Of a stretch of DNA of 12,690 bases, positions 1-6,350 are shown piece by piece. Within the stretch, counting starts at the first letter, position 1, and each line of letters opens with the position of its first letter. A model generated the notes under the pieces. The model worked only from the letters and a program-made list of their open reading frames with translations. It searched no databases and was not told the origin of the DNA. The translations under genes and the position numbers were made by a program. This stretch comes from Acidimicrobiales bacterium (GTDB lineage Bacteria > Actinomycetota > Acidimicrobiia > Acidimicrobiales > Poriferisodalaceae): assembly GCA_020439485.1 (NCBI GenBank), contig JAGQSP010000160.1, positions 1 through 12,690 of the forward strand, given 5' to 3'.

Positions 1-591
1 CACGACACCGCTCGGGTTCACGGCCCAGGCCGCGGCGGGTGTCGCCTCGACGGGCGAGGGTTCTGGTGGCGTGACCTGGGCGAGGTCGGGCCCGTCCAGG
101 AAGTTGACGGTGACCCACAGGTCGCCATCCGGCTCGAGCAACGCACCGATGCCGACCCGGTTGTATTCACCGAGCATGTTGGCCCGGTGTGGGGGCGAGT
201 TGAAGAAGGCCTGGTGCAGCCATTCGGCCGAGGGGCCCCACCCGACGTTCTCGCCGATACGCATCCACTGGGTGGTCACCCGCTGCTCTACCTGGGCGCG
301 CAGGTCGCCCCGGTGTGACAACGAACCCTGTGGAGCCATGCCCTGGGTCCACTCGAGGGCGATCTGGTCGAGAAGCTGATCACGCTGCAGGGCCTCGAGC
401 CCGTGCTCGGCACGAACATCGTTGAGGAGGTCGAACAAGACCTGCTCTGCCGACGTGGCGCGAGTGTTGGCCGACGCCGCTGCAGGCGGGGCCTGGCTCG
501 TCGTGGAAGCCGAGGCGAGGGCAGGTGAGCCAACCGTCGCCAGCAGCAGGGCGGCCAGGGCCGCAATGAGTAACCGCATCATCCGTCTCAT
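1..591 (-). CDS. Secreted CAP/SCP-domain protein, C-terminus cut by the window edge
   Basis: The minus-strand frame is open from 591 to the left edge (197 residues seen). Residues 1-26 form a signal peptide: an Arg/Met start (MRRMMR), a hydrophobic Leu/Ala core, and an Ala-x-Ala cleavage site at PALA|SAST. A Ser/Thr/Ala/Pro linker follows, then a CAP domain from about residue 47 to 167. The family's cleft residues are visible: His93 in LSHRG, Glu114 in GENVGWG, Glu123, and His135 in PPHRANML, followed by the VGIG strand. A Pro-rich tail begins near 175. Bacterial CAP proteins are exported and their biochemical role is mostly unknown, so no activity is assigned. ATG 591 is chosen because it gives a normal signal-peptide n-region. 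In-frame ATGs at 606 and 624 would add 5 or 11 residues, and none of the three has a convincing ribosome site. It is divergent from the rhodanese-ThiF gene. Confidence 0.85.
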   Translation of the reverse strand, partial: MRRMMRLLIAALAALLLATVGSPALASASTTSQAPPAAASANTRATSAEQVLFDLLNDVRAEHGLEALQRDQLLDQIALEWTQGMAPQGSLSHRGDLRAQVEQRVTTQWMRIGENVGWGPSAEWLHQAFFNSPPHRANMLGEYNRVGIGALLEPDGDLWVTVNFLDGPDLAQVTPPEPSPVEATPAAAWAVNPSGVV

Positions 592-654
592 GACAGGAGA
601 AGGCATCGGCGTGCCCTGAAGCATCACTTGAGTGGCAATTTGTGAGCCGCTGAG

Positions 655-660
655 TAGCTT
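655..660 (+). promoter_or_regulatory. Candidate -10 box (TAGCTT) of the rhodanese-ThiF gene, leaderless
   Basis: TAGCTT fits the actinobacterial TANNNT -10 pattern and ends 8 nt before ATG 669. That would place the transcript start at or next to the start codon. No -35 at normal spacing is evident. The same arrangement recurs before three other genes in this window, which is the main support. Confidence 0.4.
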
Positions 661-668
661 CGGAGCTC

Positions 669-1805
669 ATGGCGTCCTTCGATGAACTCCTCGCCGCAGC
701 CCGAGCCGGCGTTGCCGAGATCGATCCGGCCTCACTGGTGCAGAGGTTGCACGACGACGATGTCGTCTTGCTAGACGTACGCGAACCCGACGAGGTGGCG
801 AATGGCCTCATCGACGGGGCGTTGAAGATCCCCCGGGGGGTACTCGAGACGTCTGTCGGAACGCTCGTGCCAGACCGGTCGGCCTCCGTGGTGGCCTACT
901 GCGCATCGGGGGTGCGGTCGGTGTTCGCCGCTCAGACCTTGGCCGCACTCGGCTATGAAAACGTGGCGTCGCTTGCGGGTGGATTCGATCGGTGGAAATC
1001 GGAGGGAATGGAGTGGGTGCTGCCGGGGGCGGTTTCGTTGGCCGAGTCGGCCCGCTATCGGCGTCACGTCCTGTTGCCCGAGATCGGCCTTGCGGGCCAG
1101 CAGCGGCTGCTGGAGTCGTCGGTGTTGTTGGTGGGCCTGGGCGGGCTCGGCTCGCCCGCAGCGCTGTATCTGGCTGCAGCCGGAGTGGGGCGCATCGGCC
1201 TGGTCGACATGGATGTCGTTGACGAGACCAACCTGCAGCGCCAGGTCATTCACAACACAACGCGCATCGGGCAAGCAAAGGTCGAGTCGGCGCGGGCCGC
1301 CATCACCCAACTGAACCCCGATGTCGAAGTGGTGCCGATAGCCCAGCATCTATCGGCTGAGAACGTTCTCGAAGTCGCCGACGGTTGGGATGTAATCATC
1401 GATGGAGCAGACAACTTCGACACCCGCTATCTGCTGAACGACGCGTCCGTGAAGCTGGGCATTCCCGTCGTCTACGGGTCGATCTTCCGCTTCGAGGGAC
1501 AGATCAGCGTCTTCGACCCGGTGGAAGGCCCGACTTACCGAGACTTCATGCCCAAGCCCCCGCCGCCTGAGCTGGCGCCCAACTGTGCCGAAGCCGGGGT
1601 TCTCGGAGTTCTGCCCGGTGTAGTGGGGACAATCCAAGCCGTGGAAGCGATCAAGTTGCTGCTGGGCCTCGGAACGAGTCTGCGTGGCAGGCTGTTGACC
1701 TTCGATGCCATGGACATGACCTTCCGTGAGTTCCGAATTCCGGTCGACCCGGCGAACCCGATCACCCACACCAACCGCGACCTCGTGGTGATTGCACAAC
1801 CCTGA
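669..1805 (+). CDS. Rhodanese-ThiF/MoeB fusion: sulfur-carrier protein adenylyltransferase/sulfurtransferase
   Basis: A 378-residue cytoplasmic enzyme of the MoeB/ThiF E1-like family. Such enzymes adenylate the C-terminal Gly-Gly of a small ubiquitin-like sulfur carrier (MoaD, ThiS or CysO type) so that it can be thiocarboxylated. The rhodanese domain (about 15-118) carries the persulfide loop CASGVRS with Cys78. The ThiF domain starts near 127 with the GLGGLGS nucleotide loop (156-162), the NLQRQ arginine segment (188-192), GADNFDTRY (246-254), and Cys306 in NCAEAGVLG, the conserved catalytic-type Cys. The domain order is reversed compared with MoeZ/MOCS3, where rhodanese is C-terminal. Both zinc CXXC pairs of MoeB are missing: Thr289/Asp292 replace the first and Asn363/Thr366 the second. 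GGAG lies only 3 nt before ATG, while TAGCTT ends 8 nt before it, so a leaderless start is likely. No carrier-protein gene is in the window, so the pathway (molybdopterin, thiamin or cysteine) is open. Confidence 0.93.
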   Translation: MASFDELLAAARAGVAEIDPASLVQRLHDDDVVLLDVREPDEVANGLIDGALKIPRGVLETSVGTLVPDRSASVVAYCASGVRSVFAAQTLAALGYENVASLAGGFDRWKSEGMEWVLPGAVSLAESARYRRHVLLPEIGLAGQQRLLESSVLLVGLGGLGSPAALYLAAAGVGRIGLVDMDVVDETNLQRQVIHNTTRIGQAKVESARAAITQLNPDVEVVPIAQHLSAENVLEVADGWDVIIDGADNFDTRYLLNDASVKLGIPVVYGSIFRFEGQISVFDPVEGPTYRDFMPKPPPPELAPNCAEAGVLGVLPGVVGTIQAVEAIKLLLGLGTSLRGRLLTFDAMDMTFREFRIPVDPANPITHTNRDLVVIAQP

Positions 1806-1853
1806 CTCCGGGCGGGCTCAGCGGTACACCTACGGCAAGGGCTCCGGCTGTAC

Positions 1854-1869
1854 TCTGGGTCGACTCAGA
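1854..1869. promoter_or_regulatory. Imperfect 16-bp palindrome upstream of the glycan operon, possible operator
   Basis: TCTGGGTCGACTCAGA pairs at 7 of 8 half-site positions (1858/1865 is the mismatch) and has no spacer, so it is a DNA-level dyad and not an RNA hairpin. It overlaps TACTCT (1851-1856), a possible -10, and lies 7 nt before the Shine-Dalgarno GAGGA (1876-1880) of the GT2 gene. The rest of the 83-nt gap (1806-1888) shows no clear terminator for the upstream gene. A dyad of this quality could arise by chance in GC-rich DNA. Confidence 0.3.
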
Positions 1870-1888
1870 CTTGGCGAGGATTCGATAA

Positions 1889-2818
1889 TTGCGGTCGATA
1901 ACGGTCTTGATGCCGGCATACAACGAGGCTGACAATCTTCCCGTTGTCATCGAAGAGGCGGCCGGTGTGCTCGACACGCTGACAACCGACTGGTCGATCC
2001 TGGTGGTCAACGACGGCTCGTCCGACGGCACCGACAAGGTGCTGAACGAGCTTTCTGCCCAGCAGCCCCGCCTGCAGCACATCAGGCTGCGCAGAAACTT
2101 CGGCAAATCCGAAGCCTTGCGGGTCGGGTTCTCGAACGTCGACGCCGACATCGTGGTCCTGATGGACGCCGACGGTCAGGACAACCCGGCCGAGTTGCCC
2201 CGGATGATCGGGGTCATCGACTCGGGCTTCGACCTGGTCACCGGCAGGCGTTCGGTGCGAAACGACCGCTTCATCAAGCGCAACACGTCGAAGGTCTACA
2301 ACTCGGCCACCGCCCGCGTAACGGGTGTCGAGGGGCGCGACTTCAACAGCGGTTTCAAGGTGATGAAGGGCGAGGTCGCCCGGTCGCTCGAGATGTACGG
2401 CGAGTTGCACCGATACATCCCGGTGCTGGCAGCGTGGGCCGGCTATCGGGTCACCGAGGTCGATGTCGATCACCGAGAGCGCCACAAGGGTCGGTCGAAG
2501 TTCGGCCGATCGCGGTTCTGGCGAGGCTTCCTCGACCTCGTGACGGTCAAGTTCCTGACCACCTACGACAGCCGGCCATTCCACCTGATCGGTGGTATCG
2601 GCCTGATTCTCGGAGCCATAGGAGCCGGCCTGCTGACCTGGATGGGCATCCTGAAGATCATGGGCGAGGGCATCGGCACCAGGCCCGCGCTGATCATCGG
2701 AGTGCTGTGCACGGTCGTGGCCGTTCAGCTCGTTTCGGTGGGACTGCTGGCCGAGCTGTTCGTGCACCTCAGGCGGCGTCGCGATGCCGACACCGTGGCG
2801 GAGTCGTCTCGTGGCTGA
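1889..2818 (+). CDS. GT2 family glycosyltransferase, polyprenyl-phosphate (DPM1/GtrB-like) type with two C-terminal membrane helices
   Basis: A 309-residue membrane-anchored GT-A enzyme, expected to transfer a sugar from a nucleotide sugar to a polyprenyl phosphate on the cytoplasmic face. Seen directly: the first strand ending in MPAYNE (8-13), NDGSSDGT (41-48), RRNFGKSEA (68-76), the metal-binding DADGQ (93-97), a DFNSGFKVM acceptor-side segment (151-159), and the Lys/Arg-rich HKGRSKFG loop (199-206) typical of dolichol/undecaprenyl-phosphate transferases. Two hydrophobic helices follow at about 232-253 and 267-291, ending in a positive RRRRD tail. Length and layout match the bacterial DPM1-like group; the donor sugar cannot be read. 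The start is TTG at 1889: the codon before it is an in-frame TAA, and GAGGA lies 8 nt upstream. It is the first gene of a five-gene operon and overlaps the methyltransferase gene by 8 nt. Elsewhere these two domains occur fused, which supports a shared task. Confidence 0.92.
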   Translation: MRSITVLMPAYNEADNLPVVIEEAAGVLDTLTTDWSILVVNDGSSDGTDKVLNELSAQQPRLQHIRLRRNFGKSEALRVGFSNVDADIVVLMDADGQDNPAELPRMIGVIDSGFDLVTGRRSVRNDRFIKRNTSKVYNSATARVTGVEGRDFNSGFKVMKGEVARSLEMYGELHRYIPVLAAWAGYRVTEVDVDHRERHKGRSKFGRSRFWRGFLDLVTVKFLTTYDSRPFHLIGGIGLILGAIGAGLLTWMGILKIMGEGIGTRPALIIGVLCTVVAVQLVSVGLLAELFVHLRRRRDADTVAESSRG

Positions 2819-3566
2819 AACCGAATGGGTTCCTTCGCCGCGCCATCTGTTGAGGTTGGCTTGTATCGGCGATGTCACCTCCGACTGGCAGCCGGGCCGG
2901 CTCCTCGAGGTCGGCGCCGGCACCGGCCACGTGACCGAGACCTTCGTCGAGCGCGGCTTCGACGCCACCCTCAACGACCTGGGCGAGCGCAGCCGCGAAC
3001 TGTTGCGAGATCGGTTCGAGGGTCGGGCCAGGGTGGTCGACTCGCTCGCCGAACTCGAAGGCGAGACGTTTTCCTATCTGATGGCATTCGAGGTTCTCGA
3101 ACACATCGAAGACGACCGCAGCGCACTGAGCTCATGGCTCGAATATCTCGAGCCGGGAGGACGACTGCTGGTTTCTGTGCCCGCGCATCAGGCGAAATTC
3201 GGCGACGCCGACCGCGCTGTGGGCCATGTGCGCCGCTACGAGCATGGCGAACTCGAGGCCCTCTTCGCCTCGGCTGGGCTCGAGCAGGTGGCGATCTCGA
3301 ACTATGGCTTTCCGCTGGGCAATGTCTTGAGGCACACCCAGACCCTGATGAATCGAGTCACTGGTAGCCGACCCGATGATGCGACAGACGAACAAGACCG
3401 CATCGACCGCACCATCGAGTCGGGCGTGGCCACCGAGTCCAGGCTCAACCGCATGGGCAAGATCCTGAAGCCCGGTGTTCTGAAGCCCTTCTCGACCGTC
3501 CAGCGGTTGGCCTACCAGCGCGACTGGAGCGATGGTTACGTAGCCACGGCCACCAAACCTCGATGA
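2811..3566 (+). CDS. Class I SAM-dependent methyltransferase, partner of the GT2 enzyme
   Basis: A 251-residue soluble methyltransferase. The SAM-binding motif I LEVGAGTGH (about 32-40) is followed by the acidic strand-2 region, then FEVLEHIED (about 93-101) and the PGG turn of motif III. Next comes GHVRRYEHGELEALF, a GH-x-RRY pattern I recall from methyltransferases that sit next to, or are fused with, DPM1-like glycosyltransferases. The substrate is probably a lipid-linked or nucleotide-linked glycan, which is an inference from context. I choose GTG 2811 because GGCGGAG (2797-2803) lies 7 nt upstream and the resulting 8-nt overlap with the GT2 gene is normal for coupled translation. An in-frame ATG at 2784 would add 9 residues but would overlap 35 nt and has a weaker site. 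The last base of its ATGA junction belongs to both this gene and the next. Confidence 0.88.
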   Translation: MAETEWVPSPRHLLRLACIGDVTSDWQPGRLLEVGAGTGHVTETFVERGFDATLNDLGERSRELLRDRFEGRARVVDSLAELEGETFSYLMAFEVLEHIEDDRSALSSWLEYLEPGGRLLVSVPAHQAKFGDADRAVGHVRRYEHGELEALFASAGLEQVAISNYGFPLGNVLRHTQTLMNRVTGSRPDDATDEQDRIDRTIESGVATESRLNRMGKILKPGVLKPFSTVQRLAYQRDWSDGYVATATKPR

Positions 3567-4474
3567 CCGACAGCGTCGGCGCCGTCGCTCGTGTCTCGGC
3601 GCTGGTCTCGAAGGTCAGGAACCCGCCGCGTCCGGTGCGTATTGCACTCTCGGTCATTGCCGCCGTTGTTTTTGTTGTGATCGCCTGGTGGGCCGTAGAC
3701 GACTACCGCAGCCGCGACCTCGATCCCAACCTGTGGCTGGTGGCCCTCGCCGCGCTCATCGGCACACCCCTGGCCCTGGCGCTCAACGCGTTCGAGCTTC
3801 GGACCCTGGCTCGAGCCGGTCGCAGCGAGCCCCTCTACACGAAGGCCTTGGCCGCGTCGCTTCTGGCGTCGAGCGCCAACGTGCTGCCACTGCCGGGATC
3901 GGTGCTAGTGCGTACCTGGTACCTGAGCCGGGGCCAGTCGAAGGTGTCGACGGCCGTGAAGCTGCAAGCGTTCGCCGGGCTGATCTATGTGGCGAGTGGG
4001 GTTGCGCTCAGCGGCTGTTTCTTGATCCTGACCTCCCCGGTTTTCGGGGCGGTGCTAGCGGCCGCCGGGTGTTTGGGGTTGGTGCTCCTGAATCACTTCG
4101 CCCCAGCCGGCCTGGTTCCGTCTCTGGTGCCCATCGAGGCGGCGATGGTTGCGTCCGAGATCGGTCGAACCACCCTCATCATCCACGCTCTCGACATCGG
4201 AGACCGCCTCTATGAGGCCATCCCGATCGTTCTGGCGAACGTCATCTCGACCGCAACCGGGGTGTTCCCGGCCGGCTTGGGGCTGAAGGAAGCTCTGTCC
4301 GGTCTGCTTGCCGGACTAGCCGACCTGGACAGTGCCTTGGCCATTACCGCCTCGGCAACCGATCGAATGGCCACCACACTGGTCTTGGCGTTGATGCTGG
4401 GCGCAAGCGCGCTCACCGGTTGGCACAGACGCCTGCTGGGCGATGTGCCTGGCGTCGGAGGTGACAAGCCATGA
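3563..4474 (+). CDS. Flippase-like integral membrane protein (LPG synthase TM-region / AglD family)
   Basis: A 303-residue polytopic membrane protein of the family related to the membrane half of lysylphosphatidylglycerol synthase (UPF0104/AglD, flippase-like). Hydrophobic segments lie at about 26-44, 57-77, 95-115, 136-156, 160-178, 218-238, 243-262 and 268-286. The family signature near the C-terminus is present: GVFPAGLGLKEA (233-244), then a Ser/Thr/Asp segment entering the last helix. Members often sit in glycan or glycolipid loci and are thought to help move or modify lipid-linked intermediates, but a flippase activity is proven for few of them. There is no soluble aminoacyl-transferase domain, so it is not an MprF. 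The gene starts in an ATGA overlap (3563-3566) and has no strong ribosome site of its own, which implies coupling to the methyltransferase gene. Confidence 0.85.
   Translation: MTDSVGAVARVSALVSKVRNPPRPVRIALSVIAAVVFVVIAWWAVDDYRSRDLDPNLWLVALAALIGTPLALALNAFELRTLARAGRSEPLYTKALAASLLASSANVLPLPGSVLVRTWYLSRGQSKVSTAVKLQAFAGLIYVASGVALSGCFLILTSPVFGAVLAAAGCLGLVLLNHFAPAGLVPSLVPIEAAMVASEIGRTTLIIHALDIGDRLYEAIPIVLANVISTATGVFPAGLGLKEALSGLLAGLADLDSALAITASATDRMATTLVLALMLGASALTGWHRRLLGDVPGVGGDKP
4457..4464 (+). promoter_or_regulatory. Strong Shine-Dalgarno site (GGAGGTGA) for the GT4 gene
   Basis: This 8-nt match to the anti-Shine-Dalgarno sequence ends 6 nt before ATG 4471. It is the strongest ribosome site in the operon and lies inside the 3' end of the flippase-like gene. 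The GT4 gene therefore probably has independent initiation as well as stop-start coupling. Confidence 0.7.
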
Positions 4475-5640
4475 CCAAGCTGCTGGTGGTGACCTCGACC
4501 TTTCCCGGCAAAGCCGGCGACGGCACACCGCAGTTCGTCCTCGACCTGACCAGTCGCATCGCAGACTTGGAGCGCGTGGTAGTGGTTACGCCGCGGGTTC
4601 CAGGTGCCGCACGATTCGAGGTCATGGAAGGCATCGAAGTGAGGCGCTTCGCGTACTTCGTTCGGCCCATCGAGGGGGTGGCCCACGGAGCAACCCTTCC
4701 CAACGTCCGGGCGCAGCCGTGGCGCGTGATCGAGCTTCCGTTCCTGTTTGCGGCGATGCTGCTGGCCACTATCCGGGCAGCTCGAAGCGTCGGCCCAGAT
4801 GTCATTCACGCCCACTGGCTGCTGCCCAGCGGGGCCATAGCCGCCGCAGTGCCGTCTCGCTGGCGCGCTCCGATAGTGGTGACAGCCCACGGGGTCGACA
4901 TGCACTCGCTGAAGGTCGCCCCCCTCGAGATGGTCCGTCGTTGGGCCTTGCGACGGGCGGCGCACGTGGTGGCGGTCAGCGGCGACCTGCGCCAGCGGGT
5001 GCACGATCTGGCTCCATCGGTCAGCGTCGAGGTCCTGCCGATGGGTACCGACCTGGTCGAGGTGGCAGATGCCGTCGGGCCGCGCAGGCCCGAACCCGAC
5101 AAGATCTTGTTCGTGGGGCGACTCGCCGACAAGAAGGGCGTCGACGTGGCGATCCGGGCGATGTCGGATTTGCCCCGAGCCCGCTTGGTGGTTGCCGGCG
5201 ATGGTCCCGAGGGCCCGTTCCTCGAACGCCTCGCCATCGATATCGGCGTAGCAGATCGGGTCGAGTTCGTGGGCCGCGTCAGCCGCGCACAGGTCTTCGA
5301 GCAACTGAGCACCTGCGCCGTGCTGGTGATGCCCTCGGTGGTCGGCCGTGACGGCGACATGGAGGGTACGCCGGTTGTGCTGGCCGAGGCCCTGGCCGCT
5401 GGGGTGCCCGTCGTGGCGAGCCGTCTGGGAGGTATCGCCGAGGTTCTGGCCGCCGGTGGCGGGTGGCTCGTCGAACCCGGCGATCACCGCGCTCTTGCCG
5501 GCGCGCTGGGGGAGGCGTTGGGCGATCCCACCGAGCTGTCGCAGCGTGGTCGTGTCGGCAAAGACCACGTAGCGCCTAGCCTCGACATGGCCAACATCGC
5601 GCAGCGGTATCGGCAGATCTACGCGGAGGTCAGCGGTTGA
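4471..5640 (+). CDS. GT4 family (GT-B fold) glycosyltransferase
   Basis: A 389-residue retaining GT-B glycosyltransferase, expected to act at the cytoplasmic face using a nucleotide-sugar donor. The N-terminal half shows VTSTFPG (7-13), the HAHWLLPSG acceptor-side motif (113-121) and TAHGVDMH (138-145). The C-terminal half begins with ILFVGRLADKKG (212-223), then VVAGDGPEGP, VEFVGRV and the EX7E donor-site motif with Glu298 and Glu306 (EGTPVVLAEALAAGVPVVA), followed by GG-GWLVEPGD. Length and motif order are normal for GT4. Specificity cannot be predicted from sequence alone. Translation starts in an ATGA overlap with the previous gene and has a near-perfect ribosome site. The gene ends in a TTGA overlap with the second methyltransferase gene, so it is fully embedded in the operon. 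I see no anomaly in its active-site motifs. Confidence 0.93.
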   Translation: MTKLLVVTSTFPGKAGDGTPQFVLDLTSRIADLERVVVVTPRVPGAARFEVMEGIEVRRFAYFVRPIEGVAHGATLPNVRAQPWRVIELPFLFAAMLLATIRAARSVGPDVIHAHWLLPSGAIAAAVPSRWRAPIVVTAHGVDMHSLKVAPLEMVRRWALRRAAHVVAVSGDLRQRVHDLAPSVSVEVLPMGTDLVEVADAVGPRRPEPDKILFVGRLADKKGVDVAIRAMSDLPRARLVVAGDGPEGPFLERLAIDIGVADRVEFVGRVSRAQVFEQLSTCAVLVMPSVVGRDGDMEGTPVVLAEALAAGVPVVASRLGGIAEVLAAGGGWLVEPGDHRALAGALGEALGDPTELSQRGRVGKDHVAPSLDMANIAQRYRQIYAEVSG

Positions 5641-6314
5641 ACACTGGAGTGGCAAAGGTGCTGGACGAGCCACTGCGCCCGGGCACTCACTATCGCACCG
5701 AGTTCTTCAAGGCGACCGACACCATCAACACTCGGGGTCTGGTGGTCGACGTCGGTGGCCGCGACGGGCGGGCTTTGGCCGAGCTCGGCGTTGCCGGTGG
5801 GGTTCTGGTCGACGTTGAGGTCGTGCCGCGCAGCCCCGCCGTGTCATACGTGGCCGGAAGCGGCACGGACATCCCGTTGCGCGACGGTTGCGCCGACACC
5901 GTTCTGGCATTGGACGTGATCGAACACATCGACGACGAGCAGCGATTCGTGACCGAGCTGGTCCGCCTCTTGGCCCCCGGGGGCCAGCTGGTCTTGACCA
6001 CACCCAGTATCGACATCAGGGTCCTGCCAGGGCGAGCCCAGAAAAAGATCGACCAGATATGGGGCCACCATCGGGTGCGAGGTTACGACCCTTCGCATCT
6101 GGCCGAGCTGTTGTGCAATGCGGGCGCCGACGATGTCGAGGTTCGATCGATCTCGATGCGGGCTTACCGGGTCGGATACCTGCCCATGCGCGCCCTTTGG
6201 CAGGTGTGGCCCCGAGGAGGGCGGGCGGTGGTGTCGGCGATGGCGCGCACCGACGCCGGCGCCAAGGACGCTCGTCATGGATTCGTATTGGCGACCGCCG
6301 GCCGCAGAGCCTGA
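5637..6314 (+). CDS. Class I SAM-dependent methyltransferase, last gene of the glycan operon
   Basis: A 225-residue soluble methyltransferase. Motif I is VVDVGGRDGRAL (36-47), a variant in which GGRDG replaces the usual GCGTG. ALDVIEHID (91-99) and LLAPGGQLVLTTPS (111-124) then follow the standard fold order. A GHHRVRGYDPSHLAELL segment (143-159) resembles the GH-x-RRY region of the operon's other methyltransferase, so the two probably belong to one broad family. The C-terminal 60 residues contain a Trp/Pro/Arg-rich stretch. Substrate is unknown; a sugar or lipid-linked glycan is inferred from the neighbours. TTG 5637 is preferred because GGAGG (5625-5629) lies 7 nt upstream and it gives a stop-start TTGA overlap with the GT4 gene. 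GTG 5649 is the alternative. Its stop lies 20 nt from the stop of the convergent membrane-protein gene. Confidence 0.88.
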   Translation: MNTGVAKVLDEPLRPGTHYRTEFFKATDTINTRGLVVDVGGRDGRALAELGVAGGVLVDVEVVPRSPAVSYVAGSGTDIPLRDGCADTVLALDVIEHIDDEQRFVTELVRLLAPGGQLVLTTPSIDIRVLPGRAQKKIDQIWGHHRVRGYDPSHLAELLCNAGADDVEVRSISMRAYRVGYLPMRALWQVWPRGGRAVVSAMARTDAGAKDARHGFVLATAGRRA

Positions 6315-6326
6315 TCTACACCGGAC

Positions 6327-6350
6327 GACGCCGGCTAGCCGCCAAGCGTC
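6327..6350. terminator. Candidate bidirectional terminator hairpin between convergent genes
   Basis: GACGC (6327-6331) pairs with GCGTC (6346-6350), and GGC (6333-6335) pairs with GCC (6341-6343), leaving a small internal loop and the loop TAGCC. The stem includes the stop codon of the minus-strand gene. There is no T-run on either side, so this is a weak call. Confidence 0.3.

Noticed and set aside
1865..2974. Long open minus-strand frame (369 codons) opposite the GT2 gene
   Set aside because: Its composition is His/Gln/Asp-biased with no motif, while the opposite strand encodes an intact GT2 enzyme.
4210..5673. Long open minus-strand frame (487 codons) opposite the flippase-like and GT4 genes
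   Set aside because: Its product is rich in His, Gln, Asp and Arg with no domain, and both overlapped genes have clear family motifs. It is a shadow of GC-rich codon use.
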